From Helicoverpa zea (taxonomy: Eukaryota; Arthropoda; Insecta; Lepidoptera; Noctuidae): a stretch of 64,000 nucleotides of DNA. The notes under the pieces are model-generated. The model was not told the DNA's origin, made no database searches, and saw only the letters and a program-made list of their open reading frames with translations. The stretch is from assembly GCF_022581195.2 (NCBI RefSeq), contig NC_061466.1:3410001-3474000 (forward strand), in the 5' to 3' direction. This document shows positions 21,601 to 36,600 of the stretch, piece by piece. A program made the translations under genes and the position numbers. Within the stretch, counting starts at the first letter, position 1, and every line of letters starts with the position of its first letter.

Positions 21601-24600
21601 GTTAAGCAAGTATGCGGGGATTATTGGGATGAGGAAAACTGAAGATGGAGCTATGGCAAAGCTTGATGTATACCTAGTTTTGGTCACGGATCTTGGATTT
21701 GAAAGCTAACTTACAAAATCTGGAATAGAGCAGCTATACTGCATAATATTTTTGGAGTTTTGATACAACCTGGTTATCGAAAGGTTTTCCCCGCAAGTAT
21801 CTTTGAAGCGGAAAAACAACAATTACTAAGTACCTAAACAATAGCTTTTAGTTTAGCTGCGGTTCGTGTAAAAATACTTTGTTTGTTTTCTCCCTAATGC
21901 ATACACTTTCCTTCCGCTTTCTTTTAATTTATGAAGTTAACTGACAGCGAAAAGGTCATCTGGGTCAATGGTCAGTCTACTAAGAGACTGTTTAAAATAG
22001 ACATTTCCAAAGTTTTTGATAGCCTCCATACATTTTCCATATTTGGAAAAATATGTTTCATTACAAAAAGTAAAAATTGAACTTCGATTTTCTGTTTATG
22101 CTCTGGAGTAAATCTGCAAAATAATAAAAACACGTTGTTCATTATTAATATTTCTTCGTTCGTCAGGTGCAGAGAAGACATCAAGTGGCTGGTTATTTGG
22201 GTCGCACGGTTTTTGTTGTTTACTAACAACTTCAACGTCATTCGCTCAGGAAATTATACTGTTGCATGTTCCTGAGCACACGATCAAATCTTTGGCAAAA
22301 GCTCAATCTAAACACATTTTTGGTTCCAAGAAATCAAATCAAGATAAATTTAAGGGTTTTCCAAGGTTTAGTTTACAAAATCTTTAGCGCAGTTGCCATC
22401 GTCATTACCATCATAAACGTAACATGTTTATTTATTTCTATATAAATCAGAAGTCCTTTTTCGGTTTATGGAAGTCAAAAATTGATTTGATAATGATGAT
22501 ATTATAACGAGATCACACACCAAAGTCTTAAATTCTTAATCAAGAGTCCTTAAATGACATATACATGAATATGTATTATCAAAATTGAGGATTATGTATG
22601 TATTGAGAATACGAAGCTGCTAGTAATTGTTATTGATCGCGTGATCATATTTGAACGCGAATTTAGTACTCTACAAGTGTGGGATGGGTATTGTACTGTA
22701 CACGTTACCCTAGTTACAAACCCACCCCACTCATAAGTGTTAAAGTGTATAATATTGTAATAGAATTGTTATTATTTGTTTGACGCATCGTCGGTCGTAT
22801 TCCGTTATCATTGGTTCAAGCTCGCTATTGCCTTATTCATTCCATTCAATTACTTTTAGTCGGTTTGACAGTTGCAAGTCGGGGGCGCCTCCGTGCGATC
22901 GTGCGTGCGATCCTACGATAGGCGCTGTTTTTATTTCTGTTACGCGAGCTATACACGTAATAATAAGTAGTCGAATAGTGCCTTACTAACAAACGTGTTA
23001 TTGTGAAAAATATAAGCCGTTTAGTGCGAAATACTACGATTCTAAAGTAACTCATTGAATTACCTACTCCGAATCCTGAAGTCAACTGCATGATTTTTTG
23101 TTTCTTTGAAGTTGTTGGTTCAGTCTCCCCAATTGCCCAATAAATTGAGTAATTGAGGAAGACCTGATGAGGAAAGTGAGGGTTTATAGTCTTTGTTTTT
23201 TAACTTCCGACACGATGGTAAAAGTTATTTAAATTTTTATTATATTTACACCGCTAAATAGTTATAATTCCGAGTCTTTGGGGCATATCAAGCTCGTCTT
23301 GATTTTCTATTCTTTTAAAATTAATATAATATTAATATTGAAAAACATACACGTTAAACTGTAGGTCCCGGCTGTCATTGAACATCCTTGGCAGTCGTTA
23401 CGGGTAGTCAGAAGCCAGTAAGTCTGACACCAGTCTAACCAAGGGGTATTGGGTTGCCCGGGTAACTGGGTTGAGGGGGTCAGATAGGCAGTCGCTTCTT
23501 GTAAAGCACTGGTACTCAGCTGAATCCGGTTAGACTGGAAGCCGACCCCAACATAGTTTGGGAAAAAGGCTCGGAGGATGATGAATATTGAAAAACATAG
23601 TTTTGGTTGATTTCAACTATCTCAGAATAATCTGTTCTTATAGTCTCGTTAACATTCTGTTGATCATGCCGGTTTGAGTTTTAATAATTACGGCAGGATT
23701 TGACACATTTTCAAAATCTGGAAGTAGTTTTTAGTTGCGCTACACCTTATATTTTGACTTCATTAAGTAATAATTAAGCGCATAGAACGTGTGACGGTCA
23801 TAGTTAAACGAGCATGTGTTAAGTGCAGGTGTTTGGCAATAATATGTCTGTTGTGTATTGTGCTTGTGACGTAATGTCTCGAGGCCCCAAAGCTAGTGGT
23901 GTGCGGGGAGCGCGTGTCCGCTCATACTAATGTTCGGGGCCCGGGTTCATCCGCGCTCGCACAGGAAACACATCCCGGAAGAATTAACCCGCCGCGTCCC
24001 ACCCGTCTTATTTGCATCGATATACATATGCAACGGTCGCACCGCATCCCATCCGCTTTTGTGCTCGACTGTCCCCTTTTGCCTCTTGTTTTCAAAGTTC
24101 GCTTCACACTTGGACCATTGGTGTGCTAATTAGTGCGGTCTTATTGTGGCACACACGAGTTCCAATGTTCCAAAATAGAAGTCGATATATCGATTTATCT
24201 ATTTAACTACACTATACGTATCCTTTGTTTATTTATTCCCTGATAATGTCCCTGTCAAAAAACCGAGCAGCTTATAATTTTCGAATCGCCATTTAACTTG
24301 AAAATATCCTATCCAATGTTTTGCTATGACCAATGGTTATGGTAATGGCAATAAGTTCCATTTGAGAGAATAGAAAGAGGAATAAGTAACACATTTTTTT
24401 TTTTTTTTTTTTTATGTTATAAAAGTAAATAATTTTCAAATCACCAGTAGGTAATTTGGTTTCAAAATGCTTTCATCATATAAATGGTGACATCACTTGT
24501 ACCTGCAGGGAATTCTTCTTATCTATTACACATAAACGCATAATCATTTCTTTGGTTTCCGTTCAGTCCCGGCTTACTTATCGACCCTGTCTGGAGCGAA

Positions 24601-27600
24601 GCCCTAATAAATTATAGCGATGAAAGTGTGACCGAATGGTGAAATCAAAGTAATATTTTAAATCATGAACCGTGCGTAAAAAATCATAATGAGTCAAAGA
24701 CAACACCGATCGAAGATGGAGGAGGCGGTCATCCAGAGTTTCCTTAAATTTCTACGGGTACAAAACTTGCTTAATACGTAATATATCTATAATGAAAATG
24801 AAAGCCTCTCGTAGCCGTATTATAGTCTCTTATTTCAACAACTGTAATGTTTGTTTATGTAGAATCGTAGATGATATCAATATTTTCCCTTGGAACAATA
24901 ACACTATCAAATAACATAATTATTTATGTTTCTGAATTGATTGCAGGCGACGAAGGCGTTTTTGGACGCGCTGAGCGAATCGGGAGCGGCGTGCGTGTCG
25001 CGTGCCACTGCGATCAAATTCTTGCTCGCGCGCAAGTTCGATGTGGCTCGCGCGCATGCGCTGTGGCGGCAGCACGAAGCCACGCGGCGACGCGAGGGGC
25101 TCAACAAATTCGAGCCCTTCGAAGATCCGCTCAAATCCGAATTAGAGACAGGAAAATTTACTATATTGGTAAGCTAAACTGATAACAGAAATTGAATTTA
25201 GAGGACACCCTAAATTTTTTTTTCTTCTGAATTCAATGGGCTGAACTTTATTAAAACGTTGATCGTATTCAAATCATGCGTTATTTAAACATCAATGTCA
25301 GAAAAATGAAAACAGAGTGAGCCTATTCACAGTGAATATGTAGTCCAATCAGTTTCGGCAAATAATGCAACAAAAAATACAGATTGTTGTAGACGTAACA
25401 GGGAAATGAAAATGATCATGATTTGTATTTTTGCAGCCAACGCGAGACGCGACCGGCGCCGCGATCGCAGTTTTTACAGCAAACAAACATTTTCCTACTC
25501 AAACAACACATCAGATCACATTACAGGTAAAACATGTTAACAATAATAGTCATTTCAATTCATTGATTCGGATATATTTGACCTATTTTCAATTTTACCG
25601 GCATACTATTACGACGTAATTTATCGAAAAGGTTAGTCCTATTTTAAACTCCTCGGAAGTATATTGTACTTCTTGTATGCATGTACACAGAGTCGTTAGA
25701 ATATTTTAGGCCTTGGCACGATACGTTTTGTATGTATGTAGGTAGGCACACTTGGTACAGTCACCATCGAAAGTAAAAGGATTCCTTTATTACCAAGATA
25801 GATGCGCCTAATGTTATTTTCTTTATAAATGTCATGAACTCTTGACAATTCAGTGCAATATCGTAATAATTTGAAGTGTGTGTGCAAATTATGCGTAATA
25901 TGAACGTCAGGCACACCGTTTGCAGTGATACATGCTCCCTTCAGTCTGAAATGTAACACCCGCTGCCGTCCATATTAAATTACACGTCACCGGGATCACA
26001 ACAGCGGATTGCCTGAAAAAAATAAACGTAATATTCATTACCTATTTTGTTTCGAGAAAATTCATTTGTTGTTCAATATAATACAATGTATTTTGAACGC
26101 AGTTCCTACGTAAAACAAGCACTAATGGGTTAATTAGGCTTTTTACGCTTTTGTTTAATTAAACGGATTTTATTAGCTTTCGACTCGATTCAAATCAGCC
26201 TTGAAAAGTCACGTTGTTATTGACAAATTATAGAATTTCGTTACAGTTTCGGTATTTTAATGAGAGAAAGTATTGTCTACAATTTTATATTTTGTCGGAG
26301 GTTGCAAGAGATTGAGTGAATTTTCCTTTATGTTGAATCTATCTTAGGGCATGAGTTTGTAGTCCCTCAGGAAATCTGCAGACTCAGTATTAACGGCACT
26401 GAAATTGACTATCCTTCGGGATACCGATGCTCGCGCTTACCCACGCGATCCCTAGTGGCCTAATATAATAATGATCTTGTATAATGCTAAACAGTGAGAT
26501 CACTGTATTTTCTGTCTCTTCCTATTTATTGAAATAAATTTTAATAGTCCTACATAATCTATACTTAATATTATAAAGCTGAAGAGTTTGTTTGTTTGTT
26601 TAAACGCGCTAATCTCAGGAACTACTGGTCCGATTTGAAAATTTCTTTCAGTGTTAGATAGCCCATTTATCGAGGAAGGCTATAGGCTACTTTTTATTCC
26701 GGTACGGGAAGTAGTTCCCACGGGATGCGGGTGAAACCGCTAGCAGAAGCTAGTGTAAAAATAAATAAAGAATATTCCACTCAACCGGAAAAATTCTTTA
26801 AAAATTGTAGGAAACTCCATAGGAAAAATGTAAGTACTGGAATTGTACTTCCCCAGACAAATAAATATATGTTATTGGTTTACAAAACATTGATGAGTTT
26901 GAGGTTCGCTTTGTATGACTTTCCCAATTCTTTGTTCCGCGTTTACCTGTTTACCCACTTCAACAAAAAAAAAACTTCATGTCGCAATGACATTGGCAAT
27001 CGCAGAAGTCAAAAGCACCTCACCTACTAAGTACTTATCGTTAATTTATTGACCTAAATAAACTGAATCAGAAATGGATTTAGATAGACAAAACATAATT
27101 TACTTGGTAGTATGAATTTTCCATTTAATATTAAATATACTGCTTATTTTCCCGATTTATATGTATATTTTTTTCTTCATATAATTTATTCTTGTATGTT
27201 TTTCCCAGGGCGTGGTGTATCAATTGGACGTTGCTTTACAATCGGTGGAGACGCAACGCGCCGGCCTGGTCTTCATATACGACATGACCGACTCCAAGTA
27301 CACCAACTTCGACTATGAACTGTCGCAGAAGATTCTGACCATGTTGAAGGTAAGTACTTTTATATTTAATGGCGATTTTTCAATAGTAGGACAGTTTTTA
27401 TTCGAAGGAGGATGTTAGTCTGACAGATTTTTTTTAAACAAAATATCTAACAAAAAGTACGCTAATATAAATATTAGCTTATTTGTCTGAATTTAGATTA
27501 ATCGGATCTTAGTTTGCCTTTAGGGCTCTTTGCTTTATCAAGCGAAAAAAGGTGGCCTTTCTAGAATGTCGATTTTTTCTTCAGGATGCTTTAGTGTAAG

Positions 27601-30600
27601 ATTGTTTGGCAATTTCTCGGAATTCTGCCATCAATTTTTGAGAAGGTCAAGTCGAATGAAAATGTAGGATCTCAGTGACAAGACTTCTTCTTGGACAGTA
27701 AGAAATACTCTGACATGTGATTAAAAACGTCTGACGTCTTAAGATGGTCACAAAGTTCCAAGAAAACGTATCTTTTATATAGGTATACATCATGCAATGT
27801 TTCCGGCTACTTTGCGTGACTGTAGAACTGCGAAGCTCTCTAGCCTTTCCGTGTTTCCCTGGCTCTATTTAGTTAGTTAGATAAAAGGAGGAAAATCGTG
27901 GGTAATGTGCTCCAAACATACCTTTTGTAAAACTAAGGCACCGACCTTTGTGTACTATATAATGGTCCTTTCATTTATCAATTCGAACTTTCTTCACGAA
28001 CATTTCCTTGTACGTCCTCTGTATTCAATGTGGGGTCCTAAGTATTTGTACCAATTAACAAACGTATTGATGATTTACCAGCTAAAGAAATAATAATTCT
28101 CGATAAGAAGAGTAATATTTTAATTTCATAGCTTGCAAGCCAACTTCTTCGCTACATTAATAGATGGCAGCACAAACATCAGTAAGCCATATTGACTATT
28201 GTGTATCATTGAAACAATTGCGTTCTAACATGCGACGCCTGGATTCATTTCTTCATTGCCGAAGTAAGACATAAGTAAAAGGATCCATCAAGGATACAAG
28301 TTGCAATTCTTGTTATGTATTATTTTAAAAAATCCGTTTGACATTTACTTCTTACCGAAAATATAATTGAGCTTATGGAGACTATTAAAAATATTAAATG
28401 TTTATTGTTGTGCACACAAGGAGCACTTAAAATGTGCTGCCGCTGCAGCTAATGGAAAGTTTCACTATTATTTCTCTGAAAGTAAAACTTCTTTCAATAA
28501 TGTTGAGTTAGCTTTTGCTGGCGCAATTCAGTTTGGATTTCTCTGGGGAATCTACATTGCAGCAATTGTGTCTAAGAGCTACTTAAAAATTTACAGACAT
28601 TTAATTGAAGATGTTCAAAGCACTTATACATATGTAAATTGTTTATGGAGTTTCTTGCCGGTTCTTTTCCATAAGACCCACTCTTTGGAACCGCGCAACT
28701 AGCTTGACGTTTCTTAAGCACCTATAATAGGTCCATATGAAAGAAAAATAAATATTTCCTTACATTACGTAGTTGCATTAGTTAAGCACGTATATCTAGT
28801 AAAATAATATTCTGTCTGATTAATATCAAAGATAGAAGTATGAGGTGATATCACGTCGCCAATGTTTCCTAATCTTATTTCAGTTACAAAATTCAATCTG
28901 TTGAGTGTTGATATATTATTACGAAAGCTTTATTCTTTAAATCTTCCGTCATGCATAAACAATAAGGCAGGCGCGTCTGTGTTATATCTTCGCTGTAATA
29001 TACTAGCGCAAGGATTATATTTTTATTTACGTAGAACATGTATTAATAATTTGTAGCGTCGGCTGAGAATGTTTCCATTACGTGTTCTGTAGATTTACTA
29101 TTTTCATAAATAAATAGAACGTACTATTATTGTTGCTTGAAAGCTTTAGAGAATAACGTTTGTGTTTAGTTACGGCGTAGGGAGTCTAACATTCTCGTCT
29201 TAATTAGTTTTTAAACTATTTAAGTTAAAGATATAGAACTTTGTATTACAATGTTTTGGAGCCTTGTATTCAAGAAAACACACTTGACTAACAATGTTTT
29301 AATATTTTCTATTCACGGAAGCTTCAAATTCTAGTCATTCGCGTTGGATGCAATTGGAGTATTCGAATAAAAGATTTAGGCAAAGAAAATTGCCACTGCA
29401 TTCTGCATTAACAATAAGGTGCTGTAGAACCGTACACTTGGAAATATGAAGGCCATGTAATACTAAAGTTTTCTCAGAAAATAAAAGAAAATGGAACCAA
29501 GAATTGCAAGAAAACCAAGGGTAATTCTTATTCACACAAAAGAGACTGTTTTACTATTTAAAAATGGCATAACCAAGTAATTGCAATCCTTACAATGAGA
29601 AGCTGAAAGGACTTTTGTTGTTCGCCATCCCGAAGGCAACACTAGAAAACAATAACAAAAGTGCACGTTATGACCACTACAGGAAGAATTCTATTTATAC
29701 CAAAGAGTTTGCTTACCTGGCTAACATTTACAATACCTTTGTTACGGACTTGTAGGGAGGTATGCAATCATAAGAGAAAAAGCTATGAATCTTGTTCTTA
29801 AACAAAGGTAGGTGGTTGCAATTATACCAGGACAATTAATAAACGTTAGTGCAGCACGTAACTAGGTCATGGCGTCAAAGGTAAAGCGGAATCCGGATTT
29901 CGTTGCTAAACCCGGCAAACTTTGTGAGCGCTCAGAAGTTGAGTCGTATCAATCAGATCCAAGCATCGTTTAAGCGCGCGAGCGTGCATACTTGTGCGGT
30001 GCCTCGGGAAACGATACTTCTCAACACCAACTAGTTATGAACATCACTAACTTTATAAAAACATCAAACTAATAATCCCCCTACAAAACGTAATGGAGAC
30101 GGCATTTTCACCTTTGGCTCTCTTGACGCAGTTTACGGTTAATAAAAAAAAAGTACTGACAAGACAAAAGACCGGCTTAACTTTGTTTAAATAGGACATT
30201 ACTTTTATTCGTCTATCTCCTACGTCTCGCGAAGTTGGGGACATTATCGTAAAGCTCGAACTTCTTTTGGGAGTTGCACATACGTATACATACCGTACCT
30301 ATACAGCGTAGAAAAAGTTAGACTGGTTAAAAGAGATGTGGGCAACCTAAATTCCATTTTTTGAGTCTGACGTTTCGATACGTAAATCCAATTTGAACGT
30401 GGCAACTCGTTGATTAGTTGCAAATCGATTGTTTTCAGCGCAGACTTCGAAATACGTAAACATATGAATACGTCATACATCTCTGCATATTACGCACGAA
30501 CATTAAAATGAATATGTAAAGCTACTCGACGTGTCTAGCAATGCGTATGTTTGGAGAGCATACGTCACATCGCATTAAGTTTCCTACAGTAAATGCTCTT

Positions 30601-33600
30601 CTCGGCCCACGCAATGCTTCTGTATTGCTTGTACTCCGACCTTTTCATTCAAATATTTACTAGCAATTTATCATGTATCACTATTATAAGATGACGTTAG
30701 TTCGCGAAAACTATAAATCAATAATTTAATAAATAAACGTTGATTCAATAAACGGCTATTTTATGTTCTCTGTACAAAATTTCATATCCCACGTCTGATT
30801 TATATGCCTGTAACATTTTCCAGCTCAGCAGAGAGCAGAGAGTCGTGGTGGCCTAGTGGGTAAAGGACCAACCTCAAGTACGAGGGCGCGGGTTCGATCC
30901 CAGGTCAGGCAAGTACCAATGCAACTTTTCTAAGTTTGTATGTACTTTCTAAGTATATCTTAGACACCATTGGCTGTGTTTCGGATGGCACGTTAAACTG
31001 TAGGTCCCGGCTGTCATTGAACATCCTTGGCAGTCGTTACGGGTAGTCAGAAGCCAGTAAGTCTGACACCAGTCTAACCAAGGGGTATCGGGTTGCCCGG
31101 GATACTGGGTTGAGGAGGTCAGATAGGCAGTCGCTTCTTGTAAAGCACTGGTACTCAGCTGAATCCGGTTAGACTGGAAGCCGACCCCAACATGATTGGG
31201 AAAAGGCTCGGAGGATGATGATTTTCCAGCTGAACTGGGGAAGATATAATTTGTTCATCAGTTTTATTACCATCGATATAAACGTTCGAACGGCGTAAAT
31301 TCTTATTAACGACTTCTGTAACAGGCCCTTATCCTAACTTTGGTCTGCGAATTTACAGATCCAACGTGGCCGCTACAACAATGACCTTGAAACTTTACGA
31401 GGGGATCCCAAAAATGTTAATTCTTTCACATTTAAATAATGAATGATTTGTTCTTGCCATATGTTCGTGAATAAATTGACAAGAATCAATAAATAACGGC
31501 CTCGGGTTTGGAGTCAATTATGCTAAAAATCAATAAAAGACACATGAAGTGTTGGCGGCACACGGTATTCTGCATAAATAAAAGTTCGAACGTAGTCAAA
31601 CGTTTTGGATTTGTATTGACAAAACTGAAAACGCCGACTGCGTATTTTGTTACTCGTTGATAAATATGTAGTAGACGGCAACCAAAACAAAAAGCATTTT
31701 TCATGCATTATTAAACTTTAAAACGCAATTAGAGGACATAGCACACACGTAGTGTTTCCAGTTAAAAGTTTCCGTTTGAGAAGCGTATTTCCCTATTGAG
31801 CTAACTCATCGCGTGTATTGAAATTCGTAGCTTCATTTTGGCGTAGCGCGGTGGGCGGATGCGAGCCGTAGTCCTCTCGTAGCCGCCGCCCGCCCCTACG
31901 CCGCCGGCCTCCCGACGCCCGACCGAACCTGACGTCAGTCGAGCTCGCACCGGCGAACGGCTCGTACGTGTTCGTCACGTCGCATCGCGCGCCTATTTTA
32001 CGCCGACACCGGGAGATACATCTTGGGATTGCGTGATAAATAAATAAATACAAACAATCTAATCAGATTCATCCTTTGAAACAGTGTACAGTGATTAGTA
32101 TACCGCAATAGGACGGTTACTGAGTGCGAGCTAACAGGTGGCGATTGCATATCAGTGCTATTATTGGTTGTTGTTGCCATCGAGTGGTGTTCGGTGCCAG
32201 TGCTATTAGCCGTGGTGGAGGTGCATTCGTTTGCACAGCTCGTCGCCTGGCCATAACGACAGTTTACTGTGAAGTAACTGCGGATCGATAGTAACAGCTG
32301 AGCCGATGGTATTCGCTGCCCGCATTGCTTATCTAAGGTACGCTGATAATACTCTCTCATTGACCTATTTTATCTACGCAATTGTCTAATATACAAAACA
32401 AGTAAGTATATAATGGGAATCTTTTATGTTAATACACATTTTTCTTAAATGATTCCCCGTCTTTTGTTATTTTAAATAGGGCAAAATAAGGGAAATGGGT
32501 CATTAATCTTTTGTGTTGTGAACGTACATGGATATAACAACACAGGCTGTTACTGAGTTAGGGTATTTATCGAATGAGCCGCTGTTACAACATCAAACAT
32601 GTTAACACTGTTACCTAACACGTATAATGTATACGCTAACACGCGTATATTAATATTGTCATGTTTGTTGATACTATCCTCTATTGACTCTAAATACTTA
32701 ACACAATGACTACATTTAGCCTTGCGAAGCGTTTGTTTTGATCGCGAAAGGTCACATAAACGGCAAAAAAATTAGCGGCGGAAAATTACCGGTTCGTTTT
32801 AGGAATCAGTAACTAAGGTGGAATGTAGAGAACGTCAGATGACACAAAGTCCAGCTTTGTATCGGCAAAAACAGATGTGTTTTGACGCAATATGTCTTTC
32901 AGTAATTTCTAATGTTTACGTGGTCTTGTAACTTGTAGGAGATTTTCCAATTAAGACTAGACGTTTTTGCGATACAAAATCAGGCACAACATTTGATGAA
33001 ATCAATATGATCAATAGCTTGCTAGCTTTATTTTGTCGATTTTATTGTCAAATTTAGTTAGTAAATCGTATAATAGACTGTATTATGTTGTAAACGATAT
33101 GTAAATATAGCTAATATTTGTACAACCGTGTAACAAAACGTACGAACAACAATGAACTACTTATCATACAACGAATTACGCTAAACATTCATAAACATTG
33201 TAAATAGGTTACATAATATTATACAATAGTATATTACATGAAACTGCGTGACAAATTGTAAGCCTTGAACTTTATATAAATAAACAATGCAATAGTGTAT
33301 GTACACACATCAAAAGTGTCTAGGGATCAAGCATTTTTATGCGGATTTCTTGAGATTGAGATGTGGCTTTGTAATAAATTTATGATTTTATAAATTTATA
33401 TGGATCCTTTTTGGTGCATTTCATAATTTGAATCAGGAACTGTGAATCAAATTCGAGTAAAAGATGAAAATCAGCTGTCAATATTTTCCCTATAAACACA
33501 TACAACGCATTGAAGACATTATTAGTGCTACTGTTTCCCTACTACTGATTAAAACCAACGTTATTATGGAGCGGCGACGTCATTTAAGCAGGGAAGAAAT

Positions 33601-36600
33601 GCTCAGAGCCGTGGGAATGATAGAAGCTGGTTCCCGGCAACGTACTGTGGCTTTAGCTCTGAATACAAGTCAGAGTGTTATCAGTCGACTTTGGACACGT
33701 TACCGAAGCACTGGTACCGTAGCTGAGCGCCATGGAGGACGGTATCGCTGCACCACACGGAGACAAGACCGATACATTCAAATCTTAACTCGAAGAGCTC
33801 CAACAATAACCGCCATGATGTTAGCCGTGAGGCTTCATCACTCTTCAGGGAACTTAATTAGCGACCAAACAGTCAGAAACCGCTTGCATGAAGTGAACCT
33901 TCATTCCCGAAGACCGCTACGGGTACCACCTATAGCAATGCACAATCGTAGGATTCGATATCAATGGGCTCTTGAACACAGAAATTGGGCAGAAGAACAA
34001 TGGCGTTTCGTGTGCTTTTCTGATGAGTCTCGTTTTGGTATGAGACCGGATACAAGACGTATACGACACTGGAGAACCCCTGGACGCCAACAGCGATTAA
34101 AATCCTGCCAGGAAGTCCATCCTTATAGTGGTGGAACCATCATGGTATGGGCGGGTATTTGGATCGGCGGAAGAACTGAGTTGATTTGGATCAGAAGCAA
34201 CCTCAACGCTCAAATTTATGCTGAGACGATTGTATCAGACGTCATCGTTCCTCTACAAGTGCAAATCGGTCCCTTATTTCAGTTAATGCATGATAATGCA
34301 CGACCGCACACCGCAAGAGTTGTAAGACAGACTCTCGCGGCAGCTAACATCAATGTCCTGCCCTGGCCTGCTCAGTCGCCAGACTTGAACCCGATTGAGC
34401 ATGCATGGGATATGCTACAGAGAAGAGCTCTGCCGAATATGGAGGGTATCCAGTCGCAAGAAGACCTTTTTTTGTTGTTGCAACGAACATGGGCGGCCAT
34501 TCCACATCGTGATTTGGATGAACTCATTTTGAGTATGCCAAACCGATGTTCTTGTGTTGTTAGTGTTCGCGGTAGAAACACGGATTATTAATTGTTTAAG
34601 TTACCCAATAAACTTTTAAAGAAAACTGTTATTTCAGTCTTTTTTTTCGAACTTTTGTGTTAGTGTTTCAAATGTCAAAAATCCCTTTATTAGGAAAATG
34701 GCAAATTTCTTTATTAGTGCAAAGGTGACTTGGTTTATCGTTACTGTGACAAACGAAAACACTTTATTTGATGAATCCTTAAAGAAAATTTTAATTAATA
34801 TCAATCAGGAGAAAAGTTATTGCAAAAATATATGTTGATCCCTAGACACTTTTGATGTGTGTATATAGGTATGTATGCCTCGTTAGGAGGCTTGCTTTTA
34901 TGTCTTTTGAGATACACTATGCATTAACGTTGACCTTAATTGTCTTCCAACTACGACTTATTGAAGAACTGAAAAGATGATTATAAATATTTCCGTATTC
35001 ATGATACTTTAAGCGTAAAGCTATCATAAAATGCTTGAATTTTGATGCCACAGTACGACGGGAAGTGCTTTGAATTGAAGTAGAGCCAGTTTCGTGTCTT
35101 CTTCTCTGAAATATAGCATAGCTATCTGAATTTTATTACCGTTATGCAGGTAATGTACACAGGAGCCGGCTCACGTCTGCGCTTTAGATTGCAAAGCAAA
35201 AGAGTATTTTCTAGATATCCCAGTATAAAAAAAAATGTAACAATATTTTACTGAAAATTCTGTTCTCTGTCATGAAATTATGTATATGGCATATTCAATA
35301 TCAGCTTTTCAACAATGCAGGGTCTTAAAGGTTGTGATACGTACCTATAACTTACCAATTTCTGGGAAAGTCGAGAGGTTACGATATATATGAGGGTGAT
35401 ATTCCCAGAATTGCATATTCAAACTTCAGCAATATGGATGTTATAGGAATGATTTAGAAATTCGGTTGATGTGACGAATCCACCCAAATTTTTTTATTTT
35501 CAGAATTTGAATGTCAAAATGTAGGAAAGTGAGTGTATGCCATTAGCAGTAACCCTTCGCTTTGAAAGCAATTAACATAATTATTCAATATCACAGTTTG
35601 TTAGAGAGTAAGCGGCTGCTCGTGTTTGATTAGATCTAGATTGTAATTGAATACTGAATATTCTATGTGATACAATGCAGTGTCGTTTCGTGGAAAACTC
35701 AAAATGAAAATTAATAATTGGGAATGGAATTGTTGAAGGCTCAGGTCGTGGAGTGGCACTTATTGGTTGTGAAAGCTATTGCGTCGTATAATCGCGGCCA
35801 TTAATCGATGAGTTGGTGTCATCAACTCGTCACCGTCAGGCTCCGTGGCGGAAGTTAAGTCACGTCGACGCTTTTGACAACGCAAATTGGATAATCGCGT
35901 ACAGTTATTCGGTAATCTAATCCAAATCAAAATAGCTTTCTATTGTTAAATCGTCTGTTACATAAACAGTTTAACAACACTTTCGTTAAAGGGTTTAGTT
36001 ACGCTGGTTTGACTTAATCGAATCAGACGTGAGACGTATTGTTCTGGTTATGAAGTAACTTTATTAACATCATTTAATTAAAATGAAGCTGAAGTATATG
36101 ACTAATGTCACCGATTTATTACATTCAAAACGTTGTAAGTTGGAATTGAAATAGAAGTTTGCAATGTATGTATTATTAATTAATAACTGCAACTTCTTTC
36201 GTTCAATGTGAGGAGTTATGAAGATAAATGATTATAATATTTCACCTGGGCAAAAATAAATTTTAGAATTTACGTCAAAAAGCATTTTGAATAAATTCTG
36301 TTAAATGATTGAACGTTCGCCATCGACAGCCAAGGTAATATGTGCTACCCAAAAACAAACATCTATCATGCATAAACCATGACCTAGTTTAAATTTCTTC
36401 GAAATTCGATTCACGTGCATCAATTTAGCCTCTCATCCAATTTTGTCTACAGCGAGAACTTTATAAATCCGAATCAAAGTAATTAAATCGGACAAAACAG
36501 TAGAATGGTTGTGCGAGGTACATATGGCGCAGTGTCTGTGATATGCGCTTTCGATCGCGATCAATGCTGCTTTGAGTATGAGACAGAATCGCGGAGGCCG

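Larger units (their letters stand above)
18628..24946 (+). other. Ptpmeg2 intron 1
   Basis: 6.3 kb. It contains a decayed LINE fragment (20380-20612), a 5'-truncated SINE (23350-23583), a 20-base T run (24394-24413) and GC-rich patches near 22880 and 23880-24120. A possible alternative first exon at 24716-24757 is treated separately. The overlapping 73-codon frames at 18739-18988 match nothing I know. Confidence 0.7.

Noticed and set aside
28367..28702. 111-codon open frame
   Set aside because: Its 3' third is the interspersed retroelement tail also seen at 8563-8700, and the rest has no domain.
29872..29885. ATGGCGTCAAAG followed by GTAAAG as a further Ptpmeg2 start
   Set aside because: Only four codons, weak surroundings, and it would join to exon 5 in the middle of the CRAL-TRIO domain.
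30846..30905. tRNA-like segment with A and B boxes
   Set aside because: Part of a SINE with a target duplication; the cloverleaf is not complete and a SINE body follows.
31998..32360. 120-codon minus-strand frame near the GC-rich island
   Set aside because: Low-complexity Thr/Ser text, no homologue recognised, no splice or promoter support on that strand.
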